DNA of 64,000 bases from NCEH01 sp043195125. GTDB taxonomy: Bacteria; Pseudomonadota; Alphaproteobacteria; Rhizobiales; Xanthobacteraceae. Shown one piece after another: positions 55,874 through 64,000 of the stretch. Under the pieces are notes generated by a model. The model made no database searches. It was not told where the DNA came from and saw only the letters and a program-made list of their open reading frames with translations. The stretch lies in assembly GCF_043195125.1 (NCBI RefSeq), contig NZ_JBAFWR010000001.1; one strand, 5' to 3'. Position 1 is the stretch's first letter, and each line of letters begins with the position of its first letter. The translations under genes and the position numbers were made by a program.

Positions 55874-57406
55874 ATGACGGTTCCCGCCAAGGTGTCCATC
55901 GATCTCGGGACTCGCGCAGGCGGAGCCACGGCCGTGCTGGACCTCGAGGAATTGCTGGCCACGCGGCTTCTGGTGCAGGGGAATTCGGGCTCGGGAAAAT
56001 CGCATCTCCTGCGCCGCCTCCTCGAGCAGAGCGCGCCCTGGGTGCAGCAGGCGGTCATCGATCCGGAGGGGGAGTTCACCGCTCTTGCTGATCGGTTCGG
56101 TCATGTGGTGGTGGATGCCCAGCGTGGTGAAGCCGATCTCCAGCGCATCGCTGCCCGGGTGCGCCAGCATCGTGTGTCGGTGGTGCTGAATCTGGAGGGG
56201 CTGGATAGCGAGCAGCAGATGCGCGCCGCCGCCGCATTCCTCGGCGGCCTGTTCGATGCCGACCGGGATATGTGGTACCCCCTTCTGGTCGTCGTGGACG
56301 AGGCGCAATTGTTTGCGCCTGCCGCCGCCGGCGAGGTTTCCGACGATGCGCGCCGGGTGTCGCTCGGCGCCATGACCAATCTCATGTGCCGCGGCCGCAA
56401 GCGCGGCCTTGCCGGGGTTATCGCCACCCAGCGCCTTGCGAAGCTTGCGAAGAACGTCGCCGCCGAAGCGTCCAATTTTCTCATGGGCCGGACCTTCCTG
56501 GACATCGACATGGCCCGTGCCGCCGATCTCCTGGGCATGGAGCGGCGGCAGGCAGAGACGTTCCGGGATTTGGAAAGCGGCAATTTCGTCGCCCTGGGTC
56601 CCGCATTGGCGCGCCGGCCCCTGCCGGTGCGGATCGGCCCGGTGGAGACGGCGGCGCATACCACCAGTCCCAAGCTGATGCCGCTACCGGAGCCCGCAGC
56701 CGCCGAGGACGCCCACGACCTGATCTTCACGCCAGGCGCAGAGGAGACGCGCGCGCTGATACCGCGCCGGACACCGGCGGTGGCGCCGACCGCCGATGTG
56801 CTGGCCCAGCTCTCCCGCAGCGTGCCCGCATCCGCGCCGCCCGCTCCGGAGCCGGTACCAGGTATCTCGCCGGAACAGCGGCAGGCGGCGATCGACCTCG
56901 CGCTGCGTGAAATTCTCAGCGAAAGCGACGCGGGATTCCGCACGATGGCGGTGTTGTATCAGGATTTTCTCGTGCGCTGCCGGATCCGTCGGGTGGGCGG
57001 CGAGCCCCTCAGCCTCTCGGCTTTTCGCCGCCGGCTTGCCATCGCCCATGCCGGCATCGACATCGCCGAAGCCGAAGCTGCAGAGTCACCCTGGGCGGAA
57101 GTCCTTACCATGGCCGGCGCTCTGCCCGAGGACATGCAGGGGGTGTTCCTCCTGCTGGCGCGCGCCGCGTTCGATCGCCGTCCGTGCCCTTCAGATGCGG
57201 ATGTAGCCCACGCCTATGGCAGCCGTTCGCCCGGCCGCGCGCGGCGCCTTCTGGCTTATATGGAGGAGCAGCGGGTGATCGTGTGCCGTGCCGACAGTCG
57301 CGGCCGCCGCATCGTGGCGATTCCGGGCCTCGCCTGGGAAACCGCGCCCGGCGATCCCAACGCTGCGGCGGGCGCGGCCATGCCAGAGGCGACGCCGGCC
57401 GACTGA
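55874..57406 (+). CDS. HerA/DUF87-type P-loop ATPase
   Basis: A 510-residue ATPase. Walker A is GNSGSGKS at residues 36-43, Walker B LLVVVDEAQLFAP at about 137-149, and a sensor-like VIATQRLAKLAKN near 185, followed by EASNFLMGRTFLDIDMARAA, all typical of the HerA/FtsK-like DUF87 group. Residues 260-335 are a Pro/Ala-rich linker; the C-terminal 170 residues are helical with a winged-helix-like end (ARRLLAYMEEQRVIVCRADS). HerA proteins are DNA translocases that work with NurA nuclease, but no nuclease is next to it. DNA processing role is inferred. Confidence 0.83.
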   Translation: MTVPAKVSIDLGTRAGGATAVLDLEELLATRLLVQGNSGSGKSHLLRRLLEQSAPWVQQAVIDPEGEFTALADRFGHVVVDAQRGEADLQRIAARVRQHRVSVVLNLEGLDSEQQMRAAAAFLGGLFDADRDMWYPLLVVVDEAQLFAPAAAGEVSDDARRVSLGAMTNLMCRGRKRGLAGVIATQRLAKLAKNVAAEASNFLMGRTFLDIDMARAADLLGMERRQAETFRDLESGNFVALGPALARRPLPVRIGPVETAAHTTSPKLMPLPEPAAAEDAHDLIFTPGAEETRALIPRRTPAVAPTADVLAQLSRSVPASAPPAPEPVPGISPEQRQAAIDLALREILSESDAGFRTMAVLYQDFLVRCRIRRVGGEPLSLSAFRRRLAIAHAGIDIAEAEAAESPWAEVLTMAGALPEDMQGVFLLLARAAFDRRPCPSDADVAHAYGSRSPGRARRLLAYMEEQRVIVCRADSRGRRIVAIPGLAWETAPGDPNAAAGAAMPEATPAD

Positions 57407-57449
57407 ACGGCAGACGATGCCGGATCAAGCCGGGAAGGGCGATTGAAAG

Positions 57450-57674
57450 TCAGCGCCGTTCCGAGCGGCTGAAGTTGCTCAAATGCCCCTCGCGCGCCGC
57501 TTGTGCCCGCGCCGATTTGGCGATGCCGGCGCTCTTGCCCTCCGGCGCCACGCGCGACATCAGCCTCTGCATGTCTGCTCCTCCGCATAATGGGCAGGTC
57601 GGCTTTTCCGAGAAGCCGATCAGCAATTCGACATCCTTGTCGCATTGCGCACAATGGAAGCTGTAAAGCGGCAT
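57450..57674 (-). CDS. FmdB-type zinc ribbon protein
   Basis: A 74-residue protein that opens MPLYSFHCAQCDKDVELL and continues PTCPLCGG, giving the CxxC-x17-CxxC zinc ribbon of the FmdB family. The tail is basic. FmdB members are putative regulators near amidase/formamidase genes, but here it is only convergent with the HerA-like gene. Function unknown. Confidence 0.85.
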   Translation of the reverse strand: MPLYSFHCAQCDKDVELLIGFSEKPTCPLCGGADMQRLMSRVAPEGKSAGIAKSARAQAAREGHLSNFSRSERR

Positions 57675-57924
57675 GTCGGCGCCTTTGCATGTCGGTTCGG
57701 CGAGGTGGACCCACCGATGTTTGTTTTCGCGGACAGGCCCCGCCTCTATTTCCGCAGGAGCCCGTAGGTTAGCCGCATGCCCGGATCGCCGGGCTTAGCC
57801 TCCTTTGCAGAAATCGCGCCACGCGCGGGCAGGGGAGACAGCGCTGGTTCAGCCCCGGAGAAATCAAGGTCCGCGCAAGCTCGCGCCTGCAGTTTGCCGT
57901 CTGAATTCTTACCCGGGCGGAACC

Positions 57925-60018
57925 ATGCGCATCTCCATCAAGACAACCCTGGTCTCCCTCTTCTGCCTGATGAGCCTCATGCTCGCGATGTTGTGCAGCA
58001 TGTCCCTGCTCAGCGCATACCGCAGCTTCACGGCGGCGCAGGAGGTTTCGCGATATGCGACTATTGAGCGAAGCCTGTTTCAGGCGCTGTCCGTGTTTCG
58101 CTACGAACGCGGCGGAAGCGTCAGCGTGCTGTCGCTGCCCAACGGCGACAATCCCACCGGTCTGAAGCAGCTCGCGGAGCGTCGCGAGCGGGTCACTGCG
58201 GCATTGAATGCCACTCTGGCGGCGGCTTCCGACATCGACCCCGCGCTGAAGCCGTTGCTCGACCAGCTGAAACGCGAGTACGACCAGCTCAAGATCCTTC
58301 GCCAGCAGATCGATGTACAGCTCACCCGCCCGCGCGAACAGCGTGATGCGAGCGTCGCGCAACGCATGCTCGCGGACGGGGCTGCCTTGCTCACGACCCT
58401 CGAAGACACGTCCACCGCCGTGGAAGCGCAGATCCGCAGCATCGATCCGGCTCTGTCGCAGCTCATTCTCGCCCGCTCGATGGCCTGGGCCACGCGTGCC
58501 GAGATCGGCTCCGGCAATCTCATGTTGAACGAGGTCGTCGGTGAGGGTCGCGCCCTGAACGAGCAGGAATGGAAGACCCTTCTCATCAACAATGGCCGCT
58601 TCACCTTCTCCTGGGCGACCGTGCGTGAGATCGGACTTGCGACGAATGCCCCGGCTGACCTGAAGGCCGCTATCGACACCGCGCAAAATGCATTTTTCTC
58701 GGGTCCCTATAAGACACTGCGCGACGGCGTCATCGCCAATGTGAGCAACGGCAAGCCGGCGGGCATTGCGCTCCAGGAGTGGCGTGATCGCTCCGAGCCG
58801 GGGCAGACGGCCATCGCCAACGTCGCGGCCGTTGCCGTGGACGCGATCGCTGCCAGAGCTGCGGCTGCGGAAGCCGAGGCCGGGCGCAAGCTGGTGATCT
58901 ACGGCCTGGTCCTGATTGTGGCGGTTGCGTTGGCCGTGGTCGGGCTTGTGGTTGTGATCCGCCGCGTCACGGGTCCTCTCGGCCTGCTCACCAGCGTGAT
59001 GACGCGGGTTTCCGATGGCGATCTTACGGTCAGTGTTCCGTATGTCGCCCGGACCGACGAGGTCGGCGCGATTGCAAAGGCCTTGATGGTCTTCAAGGAA
59101 AGCCTCACCCGGACTCGGGCGATCGAGGAATCCGCCGAGAAAAATCGGCAGGCGGCCGAAGACGAGCGGCGCCGGGCGATGAACGACCTCGCCACCCGGT
59201 TCGAGAATGCGGTCGGTGGCATCATCGGCAGCGTGTCGTCGGCATCCGCCGAACTGCATCAAACGGCGCAAAACATGACGGTGGCCGCGGACAAAACATC
59301 CTCACGCTCCACGGCCGTGGCGGCAGCGGCAGAAGAGGCGTCGACCAATGTTGTCATGGTCGCCTCTTCCGCTGAGGAACTTGGTTCGTCCGTGGATGAG
59401 ATTGCCCGGCGGGTGGAGTATTCCGCGCGAATGTCGGCCTCCGCCGTCGACGAAGCGGTCAAGACGGGAGACGTCATTCGTGAACTGTCTCAGGCGGCAT
59501 CCCGCATCGGCGATTTCATCGTGCTGATCTCGAACATCGCCTCCCAGACCAATCTGCTGGCCCTTAACGCAACGATCGAAGCGGCTCGCGCCGGCGATGC
59601 GGGCAAGGGGTTCGCGGTTGTGGCTTCGGAGGTGAAAGCCCTCGCGACCCAGACTGCGAAAGCGACCGAGGAGATCGAAACCCAGATCACCGCCATTCAG
59701 GAAAGCACCCAGCAGGCGGTGAAGGTGATCGAAGGCGTCGGCGCTCAAATTCGCAAAATGAGCGACGTCGCGAACGAAATTTCCGCCGCAGTGGAGGAAC
59801 AGGGCATGGCCACGAAGGAGATCGTCCGCAACGTGGACCAGGCCGCGACCGGCACCAATTCGGTCACCTCCCATATTTCCGATGTCGCCAAAACCGCCGA
59901 CGAGACGGGCTCTGCGGCAGTGCTTGTGCTCAATGCGTCCGCTGCACTCACGGATCAGGCCGCGCGCCTGGAAGGGGAGATGCAACGTTTTCTCGGCACC
60001 ATTCGCGCGGCCGCGTGA
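57925..60018 (+). CDS. Methyl-accepting chemotaxis protein
   Basis: A 697-residue transmembrane receptor. The first membrane helix is at about residues 7-30 and the second at 320-343 (KLVIYGLVLIVAVALAVVGL), enclosing an all-helical periplasmic domain of about 290 residues that starts FRYERGGSVSVLSLP, an RG motif that resembles NIT-type sensor domains. A HAMP domain follows (345-400, GPLGLLTSVMTRVSDGDLTV). The signalling hairpin is IASQTNLLALNATIEAARAG near residue 538, then GKGFAVVASEVKALA. No C-terminal CheR pentapeptide is seen. Ligand unknown. No che genes are in the window. Confidence 0.93.
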   Translation: MRISIKTTLVSLFCLMSLMLAMLCSMSLLSAYRSFTAAQEVSRYATIERSLFQALSVFRYERGGSVSVLSLPNGDNPTGLKQLAERRERVTAALNATLAAASDIDPALKPLLDQLKREYDQLKILRQQIDVQLTRPREQRDASVAQRMLADGAALLTTLEDTSTAVEAQIRSIDPALSQLILARSMAWATRAEIGSGNLMLNEVVGEGRALNEQEWKTLLINNGRFTFSWATVREIGLATNAPADLKAAIDTAQNAFFSGPYKTLRDGVIANVSNGKPAGIALQEWRDRSEPGQTAIANVAAVAVDAIAARAAAAEAEAGRKLVIYGLVLIVAVALAVVGLVVVIRRVTGPLGLLTSVMTRVSDGDLTVSVPYVARTDEVGAIAKALMVFKESLTRTRAIEESAEKNRQAAEDERRRAMNDLATRFENAVGGIIGSVSSASAELHQTAQNMTVAADKTSSRSTAVAAAAEEASTNVVMVASSAEELGSSVDEIARRVEYSARMSASAVDEAVKTGDVIRELSQAASRIGDFIVLISNIASQTNLLALNATIEAARAGDAGKGFAVVASEVKALATQTAKATEEIETQITAIQESTQQAVKVIEGVGAQIRKMSDVANEISAAVEEQGMATKEIVRNVDQAATGTNSVTSHISDVAKTADETGSAAVLVLNASAALTDQAARLEGEMQRFLGTIRAAA

Positions 60019-60343
60019 GGTATCTCATCCGAACCGCAGGAGGCGGGACCAGGGGCGGCCAGGGAGGCCGCCTCCCTCACACCGAGATTTCGTCGCCGGC
60101 CGCTTGTCAAGGCCAGAAAATGGCGATGCCTTCGCCATATGCCGCTAAGGAAGTCAGTGCTTTCAAACCCTTGGCAGCTAACGTTTCATTACAGAACATT
60201 AACCATGGCCGCAGCTGCGCCGCATTTTCGCCGTGTTCTCCAGTCCAATTCTGTCATATCGAAGCCTGCCGTGACATAGTGACGGCTATCCATGGGGCGG
60301 ACGGCGAGTCGGACTTTCGGCACGTCGGTGAGACAGGGCGCAC
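60019..60343. other. Intergenic region between the chemoreceptor and rlpA
   Basis: There are 325 bases without a supported gene. Near its left end is a GGCGGCC/GGCCGCC stem (60054-60060 with 60066-60072, five-base loop) that may mark the end of the chemoreceptor transcript. The centre is AT-richer and contains TTAACCAT at 60199-60206, a CtrA-type half-site, suggesting the rlpA promoter. Short open frames here lack protein-like features. Confidence 0.55.
60199..60206 (+). promoter_or_regulatory. CtrA-type half-site upstream of rlpA
   Basis: TTAACCAT is the half-motif bound by the alphaproteobacterial cell-cycle regulator CtrA. It lies 138 bases before the rlpA start in an AT-rich gap. A single eight-base match can occur by chance. 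Confidence 0.35.
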
Positions 60344-61369
60344 ATGACGACAGAGCAGACGATCGCATCGCGGCTCCGCATCTGGCGCGGCACTTTGAGC
60401 CTCGGCGCGATCTGCCTTCTTCTCGCCGGCTGCAGCAGCGCAAACAAGCTCGGCTCCACCATTGATCCGAAATACGGCGTTTCGGCCAGCCCGCGCGTGG
60501 TGGCGGATGGCCAGCCCGTGCCCAAGGGCGGTGGCGCCTATCGTATCGGCAAACCCTATGTGATCGCCGGGCGCACCTATGTGCCGGCGGAAAATCCCAA
60601 TTATAAGGCCGAGGGCATCGCATCCTGGTATGGCGATGATTTCCACGGGCGCCTGACGGCGAACGGCGAAGTCTTCGATCGCGGCTCAATCTCCGCTGCC
60701 CATCCCACCCTGCCCATGCCGTGCTATGTGCGCGTCACCAATCTGAACAACAACCATTCCATTATCGTGCGTGTGAATGATCGCGGGCCCTATCACCAGA
60801 ACCGGGTGATCGACGTGTCCCATCGCACCGCCGACTTGCTCGGCTTCTCGGGCAAGGGTGTCGCGAAGGTGCGGGTGGAGTATGTCGCCCGCGCGCCGCT
60901 CGATGGATCGGACGATCGCAAGCTCTCGGCCTCGCTGAGCATCAACGAGCCGGCCCAAGTGCCGAGCGGCTCGGCCGTCATGGTGGCTTCGGCCACTCCG
61001 TTCGTGCCCGCGCTGCCGCGCGCCATGCCGGAAACGTCCAACGCCGGTTCCGTGCCGGAGCCGCTGCAGCGCCCGTTCGATCTCGGGCATGAGGACGGCG
61101 AAGAGGCCGCGGCGCCGGTCCGCCAGGCCGAAGCCGAAGCAGCCCCGGCCCCTGTTCAGGTCCGCACCGCCGCCGTGGCGACCCCCGCGCCGGTCCGCAC
61201 GGCTGCTGTCGCTCCTGCGCCCGTGCCCGTCGCTGCTCAGCAGCGTGTTGCCTTCCAGGCCCAGCCTGTGGCACGCAGTACAGCTCCTTCTTCCGGCTGG
61301 AGCGTGGGCCCTGCGCCCGTGAGCGGCCTCAGCTACGCAGGTGTGGCAACCGATGGCTCTGGGCGTTAA
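60344..61369 (+). CDS. rlpA: Septal ring lytic transglycosylase RlpA family protein
   Basis: A 341-residue lipoprotein. The lipobox ICLLLAGC puts the lipidated Cys at about residue 31. The RlpA double-psi beta-barrel is at about residues 85-185: GIASWYGDDFHGRLTANGE, ISAAHPTLPMPCYVRVTN, VRVNDRGPYHQNRVIDVS, with the catalytic-type His and the NDRGP Asp. In Pseudomonas the enzyme cleaves denuded peptidoglycan at the septum. Residues 200-341 are Ala/Pro/Val-rich with no recognisable SPOR domain, which normally targets RlpA to the septum. It overlaps the DacF-family gene, and the order rlpA-dacF-tmk-holB is typical of this order of bacteria. Confidence 0.9.
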   Translation: MTTEQTIASRLRIWRGTLSLGAICLLLAGCSSANKLGSTIDPKYGVSASPRVVADGQPVPKGGGAYRIGKPYVIAGRTYVPAENPNYKAEGIASWYGDDFHGRLTANGEVFDRGSISAAHPTLPMPCYVRVTNLNNNHSIIVRVNDRGPYHQNRVIDVSHRTADLLGFSGKGVAKVRVEYVARAPLDGSDDRKLSASLSINEPAQVPSGSAVMVASATPFVPALPRAMPETSNAGSVPEPLQRPFDLGHEDGEEAAAPVRQAEAEAAPAPVQVRTAAVATPAPVRTAAVAPAPVPVAAQQRVAFQAQPVARSTAPSSGWSVGPAPVSGLSYAGVATDGSGR

Positions 61370-62648
61370 TTCCGGCGGGCGCGACCGTCGCATTTCCAAA
61401 CGCGCAATCGGTACCCTCGCTCGTCTGAGCCGTTTTCTGAAATCCGCTGCTACCAAGCCTGTCGCCCTGGCGGCAGGTTTTGCGATTCTGGGTACGGCGA
61501 CCATGGGGCTTCCGGCCCACGCGCAATCCACGTTCCAAACCGTGGTGCCGAGCGCGATTCTGGTGGACTTCTCCACCGGGGCCATTCTGTTCGACAAGGA
61601 TTCAGAAAAGCGCCTCGCGCCCGGCGGCATCGTGAAGATCATGACGGGCGCCATCGTATTCGACGAGATCCGGGCCGGCCGTATTACCCAGGACACGCTC
61701 TTCACGGTGAGCGAGAATGCCTGGCGGCGCGGCGGCGGCCCCTCCGGCGGCGCGGCCATGTTCGCGGCGGTCAAGAGCAACGTGCGCGTCGGCGATCTGC
61801 TGATCGGGGCGCTCGCCATCTCGGGTAATGATGCGGCCATCGCGCTGGCAGAAGGAGTAGCGGGCACCGAGGGCGAATTCACGGTGAAGATGAACGCCAA
61901 GGCCGAGGAGTTAGGCCTTACGGGTTCCTCCTTCCGCAATTCCACGGGCTTCGCCGATCCCGGGCAACTCACCACCGCGCGTGATATGGCGCAGCTCTCG
62001 CGCTACATCATCCGGACCTTCCCGAACCTCTATCCCATTTTCGCGGTGCCGGGCATCGAGTGGAGCAAGATCAAGCAGCGCAATCGCAACCCCTTGCTGG
62101 ACGCCGGGGTTGGCGCCGATGGCCTGCATGCGTCCTGGGTCAAGGACGTCGGCTATCATCTCGTCGGCTCAGCGGTGCAGAACAACCAGCGGCTGATCGC
62201 CGTGGTGATGGGCGCATCCTCGGAAAAGGTGCGGCTGGAAGAGATGCGCCGCCTGCTGGACTGGGGCTTCCATTCCTTCGAACATCGCGCCCTGTTTGCG
62301 GCCGATGCGGAACTCGCTCGCGCTGCTGTCTTCGGCGGCGAGACGGGGTCGGTCGGGCTTGCCGCACGTGAGCCTATTTCTCTCCTGATGCCGCGCAACA
62401 GCCAGGACAAGCTGGTGGCGCGCATCACGTATCGTGGTCCCCTGCGAGCGCCGATTGCCAAGGGGGCGGAGGTGGCGCAGCTGGAAATCACGCGCGGACA
62501 GCTCAAGGTGCTGGATGTACCTCTGGTCACGACGGCCGACGTGCCGGTCGGCACGATGTGGCAGCGCGCCATGGACGGCGCCGGTGTCCTGGTCGGCGAC
62601 ACGGCCCGCGACCTCGGCACCAAGCTGATGGCCAAGATCCAGAAATGA
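61353..62648 (+). CDS. DacF/PBP5-family protein, predicted inactive
   Basis: A 431-residue member of the low-molecular-mass D-Ala-D-Ala carboxypeptidase family, with a signal peptide ending PAHAQ near residue 58 and the C-terminal PBP5-type beta domain. The SxxK motif, expected as ASL(V/T)KIMT, reads APGGIVKIMT, so the nucleophile serine is Gly92 while Lys95 stays. The SxN motif is intact (S157-G-N159). The KTG motif, expected in DGLKTG, reads DGLHAS (H259-A-S261). Two of three catalytic motifs are therefore lost, while the rest is well conserved, such as ENAWRRGGGPSGGAAMFA. It is probably a periplasmic peptidoglycan-binding pseudoenzyme. ATG 61353 is preferred over GTG 61341; tmk overlaps its stop by four bases. 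Confidence 0.88.
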   Translation: MALGVNSGGRDRRISKRAIGTLARLSRFLKSAATKPVALAAGFAILGTATMGLPAHAQSTFQTVVPSAILVDFSTGAILFDKDSEKRLAPGGIVKIMTGAIVFDEIRAGRITQDTLFTVSENAWRRGGGPSGGAAMFAAVKSNVRVGDLLIGALAISGNDAAIALAEGVAGTEGEFTVKMNAKAEELGLTGSSFRNSTGFADPGQLTTARDMAQLSRYIIRTFPNLYPIFAVPGIEWSKIKQRNRNPLLDAGVGADGLHASWVKDVGYHLVGSAVQNNQRLIAVVMGASSEKVRLEEMRRLLDWGFHSFEHRALFAADAELARAAVFGGETGSVGLAAREPISLLMPRNSQDKLVARITYRGPLRAPIAKGAEVAQLEITRGQLKVLDVPLVTTADVPVGTMWQRAMDGAGVLVGDTARDLGTKLMAKIQK

Positions 62649-63310
62649 CCGCCGCGCGCGGCCGTTTCATCACCCTGGAAGGCGGCGAGGGCACGGGAAA
62701 ATCCACGCAGGCCCGCATTCTCGCCGCGGCACTCGAGACGCGGGGCGTCAAAGTGCGCGTCACCCGCGAGCCCGGCGGCTCGCCGTTCGCGGAGAAGGTC
62801 CGTGAGGTTCTGCTCTCCGGCCTTGCCCAACCCCTCGGCCCGCAAGGCGAGGCGGCCCTGTTTGCCGCTGCACGCGCCGACCACGTGCGCGAGACCATCG
62901 CGCCGGCACTTGCTGCTGGCACCTGGGTGATCTGCGACCGTTTCACAGATTCCACCCGCGTCTATCAGGGCGCCGTCGGCAAGGCGGATCCGCGCCTGCT
63001 GCGCGCGCTCGATCGGGTCAGCGTCGGTGATACCGTCCCGGACCTGACGCTCGTGCTCGACGTGCCGCCGGAAATCGGCCTCGCGCGCGCCGCCGCACGG
63101 GGGAAGGGGGCAGCGGCCGATCGTTTCGAGCGTGAGGGTGCGGACTATCATGCAGCCATCCGCACCGCCTTCCTGTCGCTGGCGGAAGCCGAGCCGGAGC
63201 GTTGCATGGTGATCGACGCCGGGGGCGACGTGGACAGCGTCGCCGCGCGGATCCTATCGGCTGTAACCTCCCGCCTCCCGCTGCCAGCCGTCGCGGATGC
63301 GCCCGCATGA
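62645..63310 (+). CDS. tmk: Thymidylate kinase
   Basis: A 221-residue dTMP kinase that makes dTDP for DNA synthesis. The P-loop GGEGTGKST is at residues 13-21, the TREPGGSPFAE block near 41, CDRFTDSTRVYQG near 98, and a LID region (ARGKGAAADRFERE) near 150. Arginine in the LID rather than the P-loop fits type II enzymes. The ATG overlaps the preceding stop (ATGA) and its own stop overlaps holB (ATGA), so the three are translationally coupled. Confidence 0.96.
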   Translation: MTAARGRFITLEGGEGTGKSTQARILAAALETRGVKVRVTREPGGSPFAEKVREVLLSGLAQPLGPQGEAALFAAARADHVRETIAPALAAGTWVICDRFTDSTRVYQGAVGKADPRLLRALDRVSVGDTVPDLTLVLDVPPEIGLARAAARGKGAAADRFEREGADYHAAIRTAFLSLAEAEPERCMVIDAGGDVDSVAARILSAVTSRLPLPAVADAPA

Positions 63311-64000
63311 GCGCGGCGGTGGAAGGTGACCGCCTCGCGGGGGCACTGCACCCGCGCGAGCAGACGCTTCTTTTCGGGCATGAGGCGGTGGAGGCGGACC
63401 TCCTCGGCGATTGGCGCTCGGGCCGGTTCCCACATGCACTGCTCATCGGCGGCGCCGAGGGTATCGGCAAGGCAACGCTCGCCTACCGCATCGCTCGCTT
63501 CGTGCTCTCGGGCGCGCAGGCGGGGCCGGATCGGCACAACTTCGCCGTAGATGCGCACCATCCCGTCGCCCGGCAGGTGGCGGCTCTCACGCATCCAGAT
63601 TTGCTCGCCATCCGCCGCGTGCCGGAAGCGGGCGAAGACAAGATCCCCACCATGATCCCGGCGGAGATGGTGCGGCGCGTGCGCATGTTCTTCGGCGCCA
63701 CGGCGTCGTCCGGCGGTTGGCGGGTGTGCATCGTGGACGCCGTGGACGACCTCAACGCGGCTGGCGCAAATGCCTTGCTGAAGACGCTGGAGGAGCCGCC
63801 GCCGCGCTCCTTGTTCCTTCTTGTCACCCATGCTCCCGGGCGGGTACTGCCCACGATCCGGTCACGCACGCGTCTTGTGCGCCTGCGGGAGCTTGGGCCG
63901 GGCGATGTGCTTTCTGCCCTGGACCATCTGAAGGATGAAATCCCGGATCTCGATCCCGCGCGCCTGCCACAGGCGGCGGAGGCGAGCGGCGGCAGCGTGC
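63307..64000 (+). CDS. holB: DNA polymerase III delta' subunit, N-terminal part
   Basis: A clamp-loader subunit that runs off the right edge; about 231 residues are visible, starting MSAAVEGDRLAGALHPREQT. The P-loop-like GGAEGIGKATLA, FPHALLIGG before it, and LNAAGANALLKTLEEPPPRS, with LPTIRSRTRLVRL, are the delta'/DnaX blocks (SRC-type motif reads IRSRTR here). The order tmk-holB is common in alphaproteobacteria. The start overlaps tmk by four bases. Confidence 0.94.
   Translation, partial: MSAAVEGDRLAGALHPREQTLLFGHEAVEADLLGDWRSGRFPHALLIGGAEGIGKATLAYRIARFVLSGAQAGPDRHNFAVDAHHPVARQVAALTHPDLLAIRRVPEAGEDKIPTMIPAEMVRRVRMFFGATASSGGWRVCIVDAVDDLNAAGANALLKTLEEPPPRSLFLLVTHAPGRVLPTIRSRTRLVRLRELGPGDVLSALDHLKDEIPDLDPARLPQAAEASGGSV

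Noticed and set aside
1..64000. CRISPR arrays, insertion sequences, prophage or replication origin
   Set aside because: No regularly spaced repeats, transposase, integrase, phage structural gene or iteron-like series was seen on either strand.

Overview
The window is high-GC, densely packed DNA from an alphaproteobacterium, most likely a member of the Hyphomicrobiales (Rhizobiales) close to the Xanthobacteraceae. This is inferred from gene content, not from a search. The markers are an aapJQMP general amino-acid ABC system beside metC, an NDUFS4-type complex I accessory protein, HemP preceded by an Irr-like box, class II DAHP synthase, and an rlpA-dacF-tmk-holB series. No phage, transposon, CRISPR array or plasmid backbone was seen. 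Three tRNA genes are present: Ser-GCU, Arg-UCU and Ser-UGA.

Region 1 (1-8.1 kb) is the end of a molybdenum-hydroxylase operon. It holds the C-terminus of a CoxL-like large subunit, a CoxM-like FAD subunit, a TMEM175-like membrane protein, MoxR/CoxD, VWA/CoxE, a CoxF/XdhC activity split over two genes, and a fused molybdopterin-binding/cytidylyltransferase protein. A lysine 2,3-aminomutase-like radical SAM gene sits inside it in the opposite orientation, behind a strongly palindromic operator. Region 2 (8.2-14.1 kb) has an MFS carrier, a DUF488 protein, a DctPQM TRAP transporter with a TakP-like binding protein, and a divergent glutathione transferase. Two palindromes lie in the dctP/GST promoter region.

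Region 3 (14.2-32 kb) is mixed housekeeping and accessory sequence. It contains a TPR/glycosyltransferase-like protein with a DUF6165 partner, an Asp-box beta-propeller paired with a MoaD/ThiS-like protein, an Rrf2 regulator, class II DAHP synthase with a clear terminator, an mhqO-mhqD-like quinone pair behind a palindrome, a twin-HTH protein, small secreted proteins, NDUFS4, a sulfotransferase-like protein, a K+/H+ antiporter and an aminotransferase. Region 4 (32-43 kb) has an RND efflux pair, hemP, and a four-gene polyprenyl-phosphate glycan/lipid A modification cluster (ArnT-like, PAP2, DPM1-like, LAB_N), followed by metC.

Region 5 (43-50 kb) is aapJQMP with structured leader and intercistronic hairpins, two small tail-anchored proteins (one a nucleoside deoxyribosyltransferase homologue), a VOC protein and a methyltransferase-like protein. 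Region 6 (50.7-55.3 kb) follows tRNA-Ser(UGA). It is a compact minus-strand unit of AraC regulator, formylglycine-generating enzyme, Tat-exported sulfatase and outer-membrane barrel, which together can make, mature and export a sulfatase. Region 7 (55.9-64 kb) has a HerA/DUF87-type ATPase, an FmdB-type zinc ribbon, a chemoreceptor, rlpA, a DacF-family protein, tmk and the start of holB.

The most notable observation is that the DacF-family protein has lost both the catalytic serine of the SxxK motif (now Gly) and the KTG motif (now HAS), while keeping its operon position. It is predicted to be a penicillin-binding-fold pseudoenzyme.
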